Assembly: GCA_016180665.1 (NCBI GenBank)
Contig: JACPAS010000062.1
Location: 1 to 5,463, forward strand
DNA length: 5,463 nucleotides
Direction of reading: 5' to 3'
Source of the DNA: Microcaldota archaeon
GTDB taxonomy: Archaea; Micrarchaeota; Micrarchaeia; Anstonellales; Bilamarchaeaceae
Below are positions 1 to 5,463 of this stretch, in pieces. Within the stretch, counting starts at the first letter, position 1; each line of letters begins with the position of its first letter. The notes beneath the pieces were generated by a model, which was not told the origin of the DNA, made no database searches, and was given only the letters and a program-made list of their open reading frames with translations. The position numbers and the translations under genes were made by a program.

Positions 1-261
1 GTTAAGGCAAAAGAAATATCTAATCTACTTAGATCGGACTTTGATGTATTTTACCAGGAATCAGGGAGTATTGGAAGAAGATATGCTAAAGCAGATGAAA
101 TCGGTGTTCCCTTCTGCATTACAGTAGATTATGATACGCTTAAAGATAATACTGTAACAGTCCGTTATAGAAATGATGGTGCTCAGGAAAGAATTAATAT
201 TAACGAGTTGAGAAATAAAATCAAGGAGAATATTTCACAAAACAAGGTTAGATTAACATGA
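1..261 (+). CDS. glyS: Glycyl-tRNA synthetase, C-terminal end (partial)
   Basis: This is the 3' end of a gene cut by the left edge; 86 codons are visible before a TGA stop. The enzyme charges tRNA-Gly with glycine in the cytoplasm. The visible part is the end of the class II anticodon-binding (HGTP_anticodon) domain. It is recognised from the run GRRYAKADEIGVPFCITVD followed by a DTLKDNTVTVRYRN strand pair, which is characteristic of the single-chain archaeal/eukaryotic-type GlyRS rather than the bacterial alpha2-beta2 enzyme. The catalytic domain lies outside the window. The stop overlaps the next gene's start codon (ATGA at 258-261), so the two genes are very likely co-transcribed and perhaps translationally coupled. 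The family call is firm; the downstream coupling is inference. Confidence 0.93.
   Translation, partial: VKAKEISNLLRSDFDVFYQESGSIGRRYAKADEIGVPFCITVDYDTLKDNTVTVRYRNDGAQERININELRNKIKENISQNKVRLT
244..248 (+). promoter_or_regulatory. Weak Shine-Dalgarno for the metallo-hydrolase
   Basis: AAGGT lies 9 nt before the ATG at 258, inside the last codons of glyS. It matches only part of the archaeal GGAGGTGAT consensus. Together with the ATGA overlap it supports this start, since the signal peptide begins immediately after it. Confidence 0.4.
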
Positions 262-1319
262 AAAAAACAAAAATTCAGTTTGCAGTCTTCTTCTTATTCC
301 TATTCCTGTTTTTTGGCTGCATTAACTTGGGTGGTCCATCAGACAAGCTCGACCCAGTAAAAGATACCTCTAAAACTCAGCCAAAACAAGAACCAAAGGC
401 ACCGGAAATTATTATCATATCAAAAACTAACCAGACCATTTCAGCTGAAAAACCAATTATTGTTCCACCAGAAGTGGCTAAACCAAAAGGTATTCATTAT
501 ACCCCAAATAAAGATGCAAAATTCGCAGTCTACTTTATCTACGTAGGTGATCCCACTCAGCATGGAGATGCGATTCTGGTAAAAAAAGGGGATGCTGAGA
601 TTTTGATTGATGCGGGACCAGAAAGCAATGCCCAGAATGTTCTAACAACTTTGGAGACACTTGGGGTGGATGATATTGAGCTTCTAATCTCAACTCATGC
701 TGATCCAGAACATTATGGAGGAATTCCAACAATCTTAGACAACTATGATGTTGAAGAATTTTGGTGGTCTGGCTATAGCTACGGAAACCCATCTTATTTA
801 GAACTGATTTCCCAAGTTAATGCTAAAGAAATTCCAGTCAAGCAAGTCAAATATTCAGATTCTTTTGAAATTAATGGATTCAATTTGTTTGTTTTAAATC
901 CACCAGAGTCAGAAAATAAATTCACAGATATTGACAATAATGCAATAGCAATAAAACTTACGGACAGGGACTTCTGCTTAATGCTTAATTCTGATATTCT
1001 TTACGGTGCGCAGATTAAGCTAATCCAAAGGTCAATTAATCTCCAGTGTGAAATTATGCAGACGCCTACGCACGGTTTAGGTTTAGGAAACTCACAAATC
1101 GATCAACTATTGCTAAAAGTAAAGCCAAAAGTAGCAATAATGAGCGGGGGTCCTTCTGATATAACTTCAACTGCTGATAAAATTGGAAGCAGACCTGCAG
1201 TTCGAGAAAAATTAAAGATTAAAGGTGTAGTTTCTGTTTATGAGAATTACTTGGATGGGGGAAAAACAGTTAAAATAACTTCAGATGGCCAGCTCTATTC
1301 AGTTGATTATGTTAATTAA
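258..1319 (+). CDS. Secreted ComEC-like metallo-beta-lactamase-fold lipoprotein
   Basis: This 353-residue protein has a short basic N-terminus, a very hydrophobic Phe/Leu-rich stretch (about 7-19) and a lipobox-like FFGC with Cys21. A low-complexity Pro/Lys/Thr/Gln linker follows (about 22-82), then a metallo-hydrolase domain (about 88-353). The fold resembles the soluble C-terminal domain of ComEC and related hydrolases: GDAILV (103-108), ILIDAG with Asp118, the metal motif THADPEHYGG (His147, Asp149, Glu151, His152), DNNAIAIKL (226-234), NSD with Asp246 and PTHG with His272. The usual HxDxDH reads HxDxEH here, and the usual HHG reads THG. It probably acts outside the membrane as a lipid-anchored hydrolase; ComEC-type domains include nucleases, but the substrate is not shown. 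The ATG lies inside the glyS stop, and a weak AAGGT (244-248) sits 9 nt upstream. No ComEC membrane channel is encoded here. Confidence 0.82.
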   Translation: MKKTKIQFAVFFLFLFLFFGCINLGGPSDKLDPVKDTSKTQPKQEPKAPEIIIISKTNQTISAEKPIIVPPEVAKPKGIHYTPNKDAKFAVYFIYVGDPTQHGDAILVKKGDAEILIDAGPESNAQNVLTTLETLGVDDIELLISTHADPEHYGGIPTILDNYDVEEFWWSGYSYGNPSYLELISQVNAKEIPVKQVKYSDSFEINGFNLFVLNPPESENKFTDIDNNAIAIKLTDRDFCLMLNSDILYGAQIKLIQRSINLQCEIMQTPTHGLGLGNSQIDQLLLKVKPKVAIMSGGPSDITSTADKIGSRPAVREKLKIKGVVSVYENYLDGGKTVKITSDGQLYSVDYVN

Positions 1320-1320
1320 A

Positions 1321-2490
1321 TCACGGACCAAAAATACTCTCAGGATTTGTTACGTACAATTCAATTAATTCTGCTGCAGTTCTTCTCCCTAACTCTAGTG
1401 ATTGCGTTCTAGCAGCTAATCTTCTATATAACCTATCCTGCCCAGCAATTATTATCTCAACTTCTTGTTCTGGTACTCCGATTGAATCTGCATTTCTACG
1501 CATAAAATCACTTGTCGTAGCGTGAACCACTGCTTCTTCCCTTGCACCCCAGTTTGCTTCTGCTGTAAACATTGCTTCAATTGCATCATCAGATAATTGC
1601 ACAGGCCTGCCTGCTTCTTCCCATATTCTCTTAACATCTCTTCCAGCATTACTCAGCGTATGTGGTGTCATTACTGCATGAAGTGGCTCAGTTATTGAAG
1701 TGTGGCATGCGAACGTTCCACCACTTCCAATTGAAACTATTGGTGGTATTAAACTCGCACTAATATTTACTAAGCCGTTTTCCCTATCAAATGAATAACT
1801 ACGTGAATAAGCATTAAATCCTAAAACTCCACCTACTAATTCTGCCTCAACTTGCAGATCAAAACTCTGACTTCCAGCTGTTACCCTGTAATGGCCAGTT
1901 AAGACTTCAAATATCTCATGGACTACTTGTGCTTGAATATCAGAAAAAGTCTGTGGAGTTACTACACCTGTTCCAGCAGTTAATCTTGTAAATCCTACAT
2001 GGGGTGTATCAATCTTTGCACATCCGTAAACCCCTGCATATGAAAAAAGATTTTCCATTGCAGCAGCAGTTCTAAGTCTATATTCTTCGAAGACTCCAGG
2101 ACTAATTCCAACCTCAGTTAATTTAAGTTCAGTTGTTACTTTGGTTCGTACGATTCTTGTAACATCTAATCCTTTTTTTACAGCTTCTTTTTCCGCTCTA
2201 GTTACTGCAATTCCATCTAACTGCTGGATTACATCACTAGTCAAACTTACTAATTCAATTCCTTTATAGGTTGGATGACTAAATTTAGTACCTTTTGCTA
2301 CTGGGATATTACGGCTTTCATACCATGCTTTGTAATCTGCTGGTCCCTCCACCAATGGAGCTCCTGTTGCTCCGCATCCTACCCTTATAGGGGCTGCAAT
2401 TTCGACGCAGCCAGCAACTAGTATGGGCGCAGCCAAACCTGCTCCAGCACCAACAGTGATTCTTAGAAAGTCTCTTCTGAGCATAGTCAT
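1321..2490 (-). CDS. Uncharacterised Tat-exported lipoprotein
   Basis: I do not recognise the family. With the start chosen here the protein has 389 residues. It opens with a textbook twin-arginine signal, RRDFLR (5-10), then a Gly/Ala-rich hydrophobic segment and LVAGC with lipobox Cys28. It is therefore predicted to be folded in the cytoplasm, exported by Tat and anchored by lipid. The open frame extends 12 codons further, to an ATG at 2524-2526 (MCFLNLCKKILI). I prefer the ATG at 2488-2490 because it puts the RR motif at the usual place and a TATA element is centred about 26 bases upstream. The mature part is mixed alpha/beta. It has a His/Glu-rich motif HEIFEVLTGH (191-200), and EPLHAVMTPH (268-277) and REEAVVHATT (317-326) may add metal or active-site ligands, although no classical HExxH is present. 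Tat export would suit a cofactor or metal protein, but that is inference. It lies 62 bp downstream of secD on the same strand. Confidence 0.78.
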   Translation of the reverse strand: MTMLRRDFLRITVGAGAGLAAPILVAGCVEIAAPIRVGCGATGAPLVEGPADYKAWYESRNIPVAKGTKFSHPTYKGIELVSLTSDVIQQLDGIAVTRAEKEAVKKGLDVTRIVRTKVTTELKLTEVGISPGVFEEYRLRTAAAMENLFSYAGVYGCAKIDTPHVGFTRLTAGTGVVTPQTFSDIQAQVVHEIFEVLTGHYRVTAGSQSFDLQVEAELVGGVLGFNAYSRSYSFDRENGLVNISASLIPPIVSIGSGGTFACHTSITEPLHAVMTPHTLSNAGRDVKRIWEEAGRPVQLSDDAIEAMFTAEANWGAREEAVVHATTSDFMRRNADSIGVPEQEVEIIIAGQDRLYRRLAARTQSLELGRRTAAELIELYVTNPESIFGP

Positions 2491-2511
2491 AATTAGTATT
2501 TTCTTACAAAG

Positions 2512-2521
2512 ATTTAAAAAA
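2512..2521 (-). promoter_or_regulatory. TATA box of the Tat lipoprotein gene (leaderless start)
   Basis: The minus strand reads TTTTTTAAAT here, centred about 26 bases before the ATG at 2490. That is the spacing expected between an archaeal TATA box and the transcription start, so the mRNA would begin at or next to the start codon. No Shine-Dalgarno precedes that ATG, which agrees with leaderless translation. The run of six T (2521-2516) could also end the secD transcript. The sequence is AT-rich throughout, so a chance match is possible. Confidence 0.5.
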
Positions 2522-2552
2522 CACATCTATAAATGATTTTACACAATTCAAT

Positions 2553-4163
2553 TTACTTTTCCGCAACCTTCTCAACTACGAATCCATACGCAGGTCTGGA
2601 TAATAAATAACCCAACAAAGCACCCAACATAGTAGAAATAGCAAAACCGATAACCTCAACCAGGCCTGAAAATAACAGTGGCACCATAGCCATTATTGCA
2701 ACAACGATGTTAGTCTTAATAATGCTGAATGCATGTTCTGCGCGTTCCTCTAATTTCTCAGCAGTCTCAGCCAAATCGATCGTAAAAGAACCAAGCACAG
2801 ATAGTAAAATCATTAATTCAGAAATACTAATGAGCACGATTGGTAAAATAACATTTATTCTCATATACCTGAGTCCTATAAATATTGAAATTAAAATTAA
2901 AGAAATTACAATTCCAATTAAACTAATATTTAAAAACTCCGCACCCAAACTAGCTGGCAGAACAGTTCGGCTTCCAAGTGAAATCTGAACTGGTAACGAA
3001 CCGCCTTTAAGTACGGACTCTATTCGTTTTACATTCTCATTGATTTCCTTTACTTTCTGCTGACCTGCTGACTGAACTGATCCGCTAATCAAATAATTAT
3101 AATTTGCAACACCATCAGTTACACTTGCAGCCAGAAGAGGTGAGGATAATAAACCAATCGCTTTCCACTCTGAAACAATATACTCATTGGATCTCAAATT
3201 CTGATAAACCAATTCCATTTCAGGCGCTGGTTTTTCAACTAATTTATAACCTTTTTCAATAAGTGTATCCTTCATCTTTGAGCTAATCTGATCTGAAACT
3301 ATTGCCTTACTTTTATTCGGCGCACTTGAATTTAAGTCAATTCCTTCTGAAATTAGTTCACCATCTGATTCCTCAAACAAAAGAACCGGGATCGTATTCT
3401 CCTCTACTTCAAGTGCCTTTTCCACAGCCTTTACTAAATCTTTTTCAGTTGCCCCTATAGGAGCATTTTTTTTCAATTCATCTTTACTCAAAACAATAAT
3501 TACATCATTTGGTCTATCTAAAAACATATATAATGGGTAATTTGCCTTTCCTTTCACTGTTTTTGCAAAATGTTCAGCACCCTCTTTATTAATTAGAAAA
3601 CCAACTGCCCAATCTGCATTGCTTTGGCTTGAACTTACTGGCCGGATTGAATTAGAATAAATGTTCTCTCCGGAAATAGCAATTTTTCCATCCACGACTC
3701 CAGTATAAACACCCTGGTGGGAGAGTATCTCTTCTATGAATGTTATCTGCTCAGGATCACTGCTTGGAATTTCCACGTCTATTTCCGAGTCGCCTATTGA
3801 CCTGACTTTAACTTCTGTTAATCCAAGCACACTTGCCCTTGCCTTTATTGTCTGCACCAGTTCACTCATTGTTGTTTGGTCTACGGATTGTTCCAATAAG
3901 ACCGGAATTCTTGTTCCACCGCTAAAGTCAATTCCAAATTTTATTCCATTAACTCCAATGTTCAGCATAGAAAGAATAACTAACATGACTAATCCAGCTA
4001 CTTTAAACTTAGGCTCTTTCCAAATTAAAGAGAGGGCTCCAAAAGTAATTAAGGATGAGATTAAGAGAAGTCCGGAATACCTGGGATAGTTTACTATGGC
4101 AAAAGCTGCTGCAAGCAGTATGATTGACATTATTATAAATTTTTTATCCTTGACTAATTCCAT
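2553..4163 (-). CDS. secD: Protein-export membrane protein SecD, lacking one conserved helix
   Basis: SecD works with SecF on the extracytoplasmic side of SecYE to help exported proteins complete translocation, a process coupled in bacteria to proton flow. The 536 residues hold three N-terminal hydrophobic segments (about 8-26, 30-48, 54-73) where one is usual. Next come the SecD signature KFGIDFSGGTRI (75-86), a large extracytoplasmic P1 domain (to about 400), and TVLPASLGAEFL (400-411). The C-terminal helices are at about 411-434, 436-462, 484-501 and 504-530, ending in SRPAYGFVVEKV. Only four C-terminal helices are seen where the family has five. After SFTIDLA (459-465) the expected helix with the GTGVDDQ-like motif and its membrane aspartate is absent, and the sequence continues at ETAEKLEERAEHAF. 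The frame is open on both sides, so this is not a simple frameshift. The start overlaps the end of secF by 20 bp. Family identity is certain; activity is doubtful. Confidence 0.93.
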   Translation of the reverse strand: MELVKDKKFIIMSIILLAAAFAIVNYPRYSGLLLISSLITFGALSLIWKEPKFKVAGLVMLVILSMLNIGVNGIKFGIDFSGGTRIPVLLEQSVDQTTMSELVQTIKARASVLGLTEVKVRSIGDSEIDVEIPSSDPEQITFIEEILSHQGVYTGVVDGKIAISGENIYSNSIRPVSSSQSNADWAVGFLINKEGAEHFAKTVKGKANYPLYMFLDRPNDVIIVLSKDELKKNAPIGATEKDLVKAVEKALEVEENTIPVLLFEESDGELISEGIDLNSSAPNKSKAIVSDQISSKMKDTLIEKGYKLVEKPAPEMELVYQNLRSNEYIVSEWKAIGLLSSPLLAASVTDGVANYNYLISGSVQSAGQQKVKEINENVKRIESVLKGGSLPVQISLGSRTVLPASLGAEFLNISLIGIVISLILISIFIGLRYMRINVILPIVLISISELMILLSVLGSFTIDLAETAEKLEERAEHAFSIIKTNIVVAIMAMVPLLFSGLVEVIGFAISTMLGALLGYLLSRPAYGFVVEKVAEK

Positions 4164-5244
4164 GCTCTTTCCTCTCTAAGTACCATATCATTAATATTGC
4201 ATTTAGTCCCCATGTTGCGAATAAGTCACCAATAAGACCAGCAAGTGCAACTGAAGAAATCTCATAGTAAGTTGGAATGTGCGTTATCTGGCTTACTATA
4301 AACAAAGTTCCAAATGCAATTATTGCAGCTAGACTCATTGTCGTTCCAGTTTTAAGTGCATCAAATGCCTTTTCCCTTGGTTCTCCCTTTCTTTTGATCA
4401 TTCTCATTGTAAGCAGGATATCTGTATCCAATGAAAATCCAATAAGCATAAGAAGTGCTGCAAATGATGGAAGCGTAAATGGAATCTGGAATAAGCTCAT
4501 TGCACCCAATGCAATTATTATGTCTGCCACTGCGCCACTTATTACTGCAAGGCTTGGGATAAGTTCCCTTATAAATAAGAAAACAAAAATAACGCTTAGG
4601 ATACCTGCTCCGATAACGACCCAGACTGCTTTTTCTATGAATTTCACACTTAATAATGGACTAACGGTTTGAACTGAAATAGCATTGTATTTTACATACT
4701 TATTTATTGCATTCTGAATCCCATTCTGATAATTGTTAAAGACGATGTTATATGAATTTGAAAATTCTTTCTGGAGAAGATTTAAGTTTGCAAAATCATC
4801 TGCTTTCTTCTCACTTTTTGCAAGTCCAAACATCTGATTTGCCAGAGAGTCTAACTCCTGCTTCTTTTGTATATATTCATTTAGTATTTTTTGATCTGTA
4901 CTAGACTGTACTTCTAGTGAGATTACCTGGTTGAGCAAACTGTTGAAATCGCCTTTGAGTCTCTCAGCTTTTGTTAATTCTTCGCTCTGTGGTAGCTCAA
5001 TCTCAACCTGTTGGCCAAGTGCACTGTCGAATACTCTTACGGTTCCAATCAACCCGTCATTTTCCAGATTAGCCTTTAATGTTTCTGCGCTAACTTTTTC
5101 AGATAAACTGAGTGAGATTAAAGTTCCTCCACTAAAGTCTACACCCATTTTTATGTTTGGTATTAAAAATAACGAAGCAACTATAAGCAATATCGGTATT
5201 ACCGCCAATAAACGATAGTCTCCTTTGTAGATATTTTCAATCAT
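4144..5244 (-). CDS. secF: Protein-export membrane protein SecF
   Basis: SecF pairs with SecD in the membrane to support Sec-dependent protein export. The 366 residues show helix 1 (about 11-29), the signature MGVDFSGGTLISL (33-45), an extracytoplasmic domain, then five more helices (about 205-226, 229-252, 257-279, 302-320, 329-356). The archaeal family motif PSFAALLMLIGFSLDTDILL (259-278) is intact. It includes Asp273 and Asp275, in the region that carries the proton-relay aspartate in bacterial SecF. As far as I recall, archaeal SecF proteins are nearer 280-300 residues. The excess lies at about 87-190, a charged, Gln/Lys/Glu-rich stretch that looks helical, probably coiled coil. The gene order secF then secD is the archaeal one. 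The start is the first ATG in frame, just before a basic residue and helix 1; it has no clear Shine-Dalgarno but follows a TATA box at a distance giving a leader of about 10 nt. Confidence 0.95.
   Translation of the reverse strand: MIENIYKGDYRLLAVIPILLIVASLFLIPNIKMGVDFSGGTLISLSLSEKVSAETLKANLENDGLIGTVRVFDSALGQQVEIELPQSEELTKAERLKGDFNSLLNQVISLEVQSSTDQKILNEYIQKKQELDSLANQMFGLAKSEKKADDFANLNLLQKEFSNSYNIVFNNYQNGIQNAINKYVKYNAISVQTVSPLLSVKFIEKAVWVVIGAGILSVIFVFLFIRELIPSLAVISGAVADIIIALGAMSLFQIPFTLPSFAALLMLIGFSLDTDILLTMRMIKRKGEPREKAFDALKTGTTMSLAAIIAFGTLFIVSQITHIPTYYEISSVALAGLIGDLFATWGLNAILMIWYLERKEHGISQG
4171..4176 (-). promoter_or_regulatory. Shine-Dalgarno of secD
   Basis: GAGAGG on the minus strand ends 7 nt before the secD ATG (4161-4163) and lies inside the last codons of secF. 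Its spacing is normal, and it supports this start and coupled translation from a shared secF-secD message. Confidence 0.6.
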
Positions 5245-5274
5245 AAAAATCTAGTCTCATTCTTTCATTTTCTG

Positions 5275-5286
5275 ATTTTTATATTT
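5275..5286 (-). promoter_or_regulatory. secF: TATA box of the secF-secD operon
   Basis: The minus strand reads AAATATAAAAAT, a good archaeal TATA element centred near 5280, about 36 bases before the secF ATG. Transcription would start near 5254 and give a leader of roughly 10 nt, too short for a Shine-Dalgarno, and none is seen. The factor-B recognition position would fall in the adjacent inverted repeat. Confidence 0.55.
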
Positions 5287-5305
5287 GACAGGAGTTTCCT
5301 GTCAA
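5285..5305. promoter_or_regulatory. Perfect inverted repeat, probable operator for secF-secD
   Basis: Two perfect 9-base arms, TTGACAGGA and TCCTGTCAA, flank a 3-base centre (GTT on the plus strand). The repeat abuts and slightly overlaps the upstream edge of the TATA box, where factor B would bind. A dimeric winged-helix regulator bound there could block or recruit the basal machinery. The arms are followed by no T-run on either strand, which argues against a terminator. No regulator gene is visible in the window, so the ligand and sign of control are unknown. Confidence 0.5.
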
Positions 5306-5351
5306 CTCATAAATGAATTAAGCTAATTAGTAGGTGTTAATCAAGTCTGTT

Positions 5352-5366
5352 AATAATAAAGAAGAA
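5352..5366 (-). terminator. Possible T-rich terminator of the right-edge gene
   Basis: The minus strand reads TTCTTCTTTATTATT shortly after the stop codon at 5382-5384. Archaeal transcription often ends at pyrimidine- and T-rich tracts without a hairpin. The tract is short and interrupted, so this is only a candidate. It would separate the edge gene from secF, which has its own apparent promoter. Confidence 0.25.
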
Positions 5367-5381
5367 TTAGTTTTTAATTAA

Positions 5382-5463
5382 TTAGGTTCTTCTGATCCTT
5401 GCGATAAAATGAACCTCTACTGAAATTTCGCCGCTAGTTAAGTTTGCATCTAAATTAAATCCA
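5382..5463 (-). CDS. C-terminal end of an unidentified protein (partial)
   Basis: The frame enters from the right edge and gives 26 residues ending GEISVEVHFIARIRRT, then a TAA stop (5382-5384). Alternating hydrophobic residues (ISVEVHFIARI) suggest a final beta strand, followed by a basic tail. The coding signal is the amphipathic pattern plus AT-rich noncoding sequence starting exactly after the stop. The fragment is too short to name a family. It lies 137 bp upstream of secF on the same strand, with a separate promoter in between, so it is probably not in the secF-secD operon. Confidence 0.55.
   Translation of the reverse strand, partial: GFNLDANLTSGEISVEVHFIARIRRT

Noticed and set aside
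223..228. AAGGAG as the ribosome binding site of the metallo-hydrolase
   Set aside because: It lies about 30 nt before the ATG, too far for a Shine-Dalgarno, and is ordinary glyS coding sequence.
535..792. Minus-strand open frame inside the metallo-hydrolase gene
   Set aside because: It is antisense to the well-supported domain encoding the metal motif, and its protein has no recognisable features.
1891..1920. HEIFEVLTGH as a zinc-peptidase HExxH motif
   Set aside because: The second histidine position is Glu (HExxE), and the spacing does not match HExxHxxGxxH, so no peptidase call is made.
2740..2800. SecD gap explained by a frameshift or pseudogene
   Set aside because: The same frame encodes conserved SecD sequence on both sides to the natural stop, with no premature stop. 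A frameshift would need exact compensation. An in-frame deletion or assembly loss remains.
2707..5218. Several plus-strand open frames opposite secD and secF
   Set aside because: They are Ser/Ile/Pro-rich shadows antisense to hydrophobic helices and conserved SecDF sequence, with no start signals or family features.
5285..5305. Inverted repeat as a hairpin terminator
   Set aside because: No T-run follows the second arm on either strand, and archaeal termination does not usually need a hairpin. Its position against a TATA box fits an operator better.
1..5463. CRISPR arrays, tRNA or rRNA genes, insertion sequences
   Set aside because: I saw no spaced direct repeats, no cloverleaf-like stretch, no transposase and no terminal repeats.

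Overview
The window looks archaeal. It has an AT-rich sequence, the C-terminus of an archaeal/eukaryotic-type glycyl-tRNA synthetase, a secF-secD pair in the archaeal gene order with archaeal motifs (SLDTDILLT in SecF), and TATA-box promoters, one of which points to a leaderless mRNA. The small compact genes and divergent Sec proteins would fit a DPANN-type or other uncultured lineage, but this is inference and the window cannot settle it.

Layout. Bases 1-261 (+) are the 3' end of glyS. Its stop overlaps, in an ATGA, the start of a secreted ComEC-like metallo-beta-lactamase-fold lipoprotein (258-1319, +). That gene meets an unrecognised Tat-exported lipoprotein (1321-2490, -) tail to tail, with one base between the stop codons. 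Upstream of it on the minus strand is the secF-secD operon (secF 4144-5244, secD 2553-4163, 20-bp overlap), whose promoter region carries a perfect 9-bp inverted repeat directly against a TATA box. At the right edge (5382-5463, -) is the last part of an unidentified gene.

Theme. Apart from glyS and the unidentified edge fragment, every gene concerns the cell surface: two predicted lipoproteins (one by a Sec-like signal, one by a twin-arginine signal) and the SecDF membrane complex that assists Sec export.

The most notable observation is in SecD. The reading frame is intact, but the transmembrane helix that normally carries the GTGVDDQ-like motif with the membrane-embedded aspartate is absent. 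The sequence passes directly from the end of one helix (SFTIDLA) to the loop before the next (ETAEKLEERAEHAF). SecF keeps its equivalent helix. SecD also has an extra N-terminal helix pair, and SecF an enlarged extracytoplasmic domain with a predicted coiled coil.
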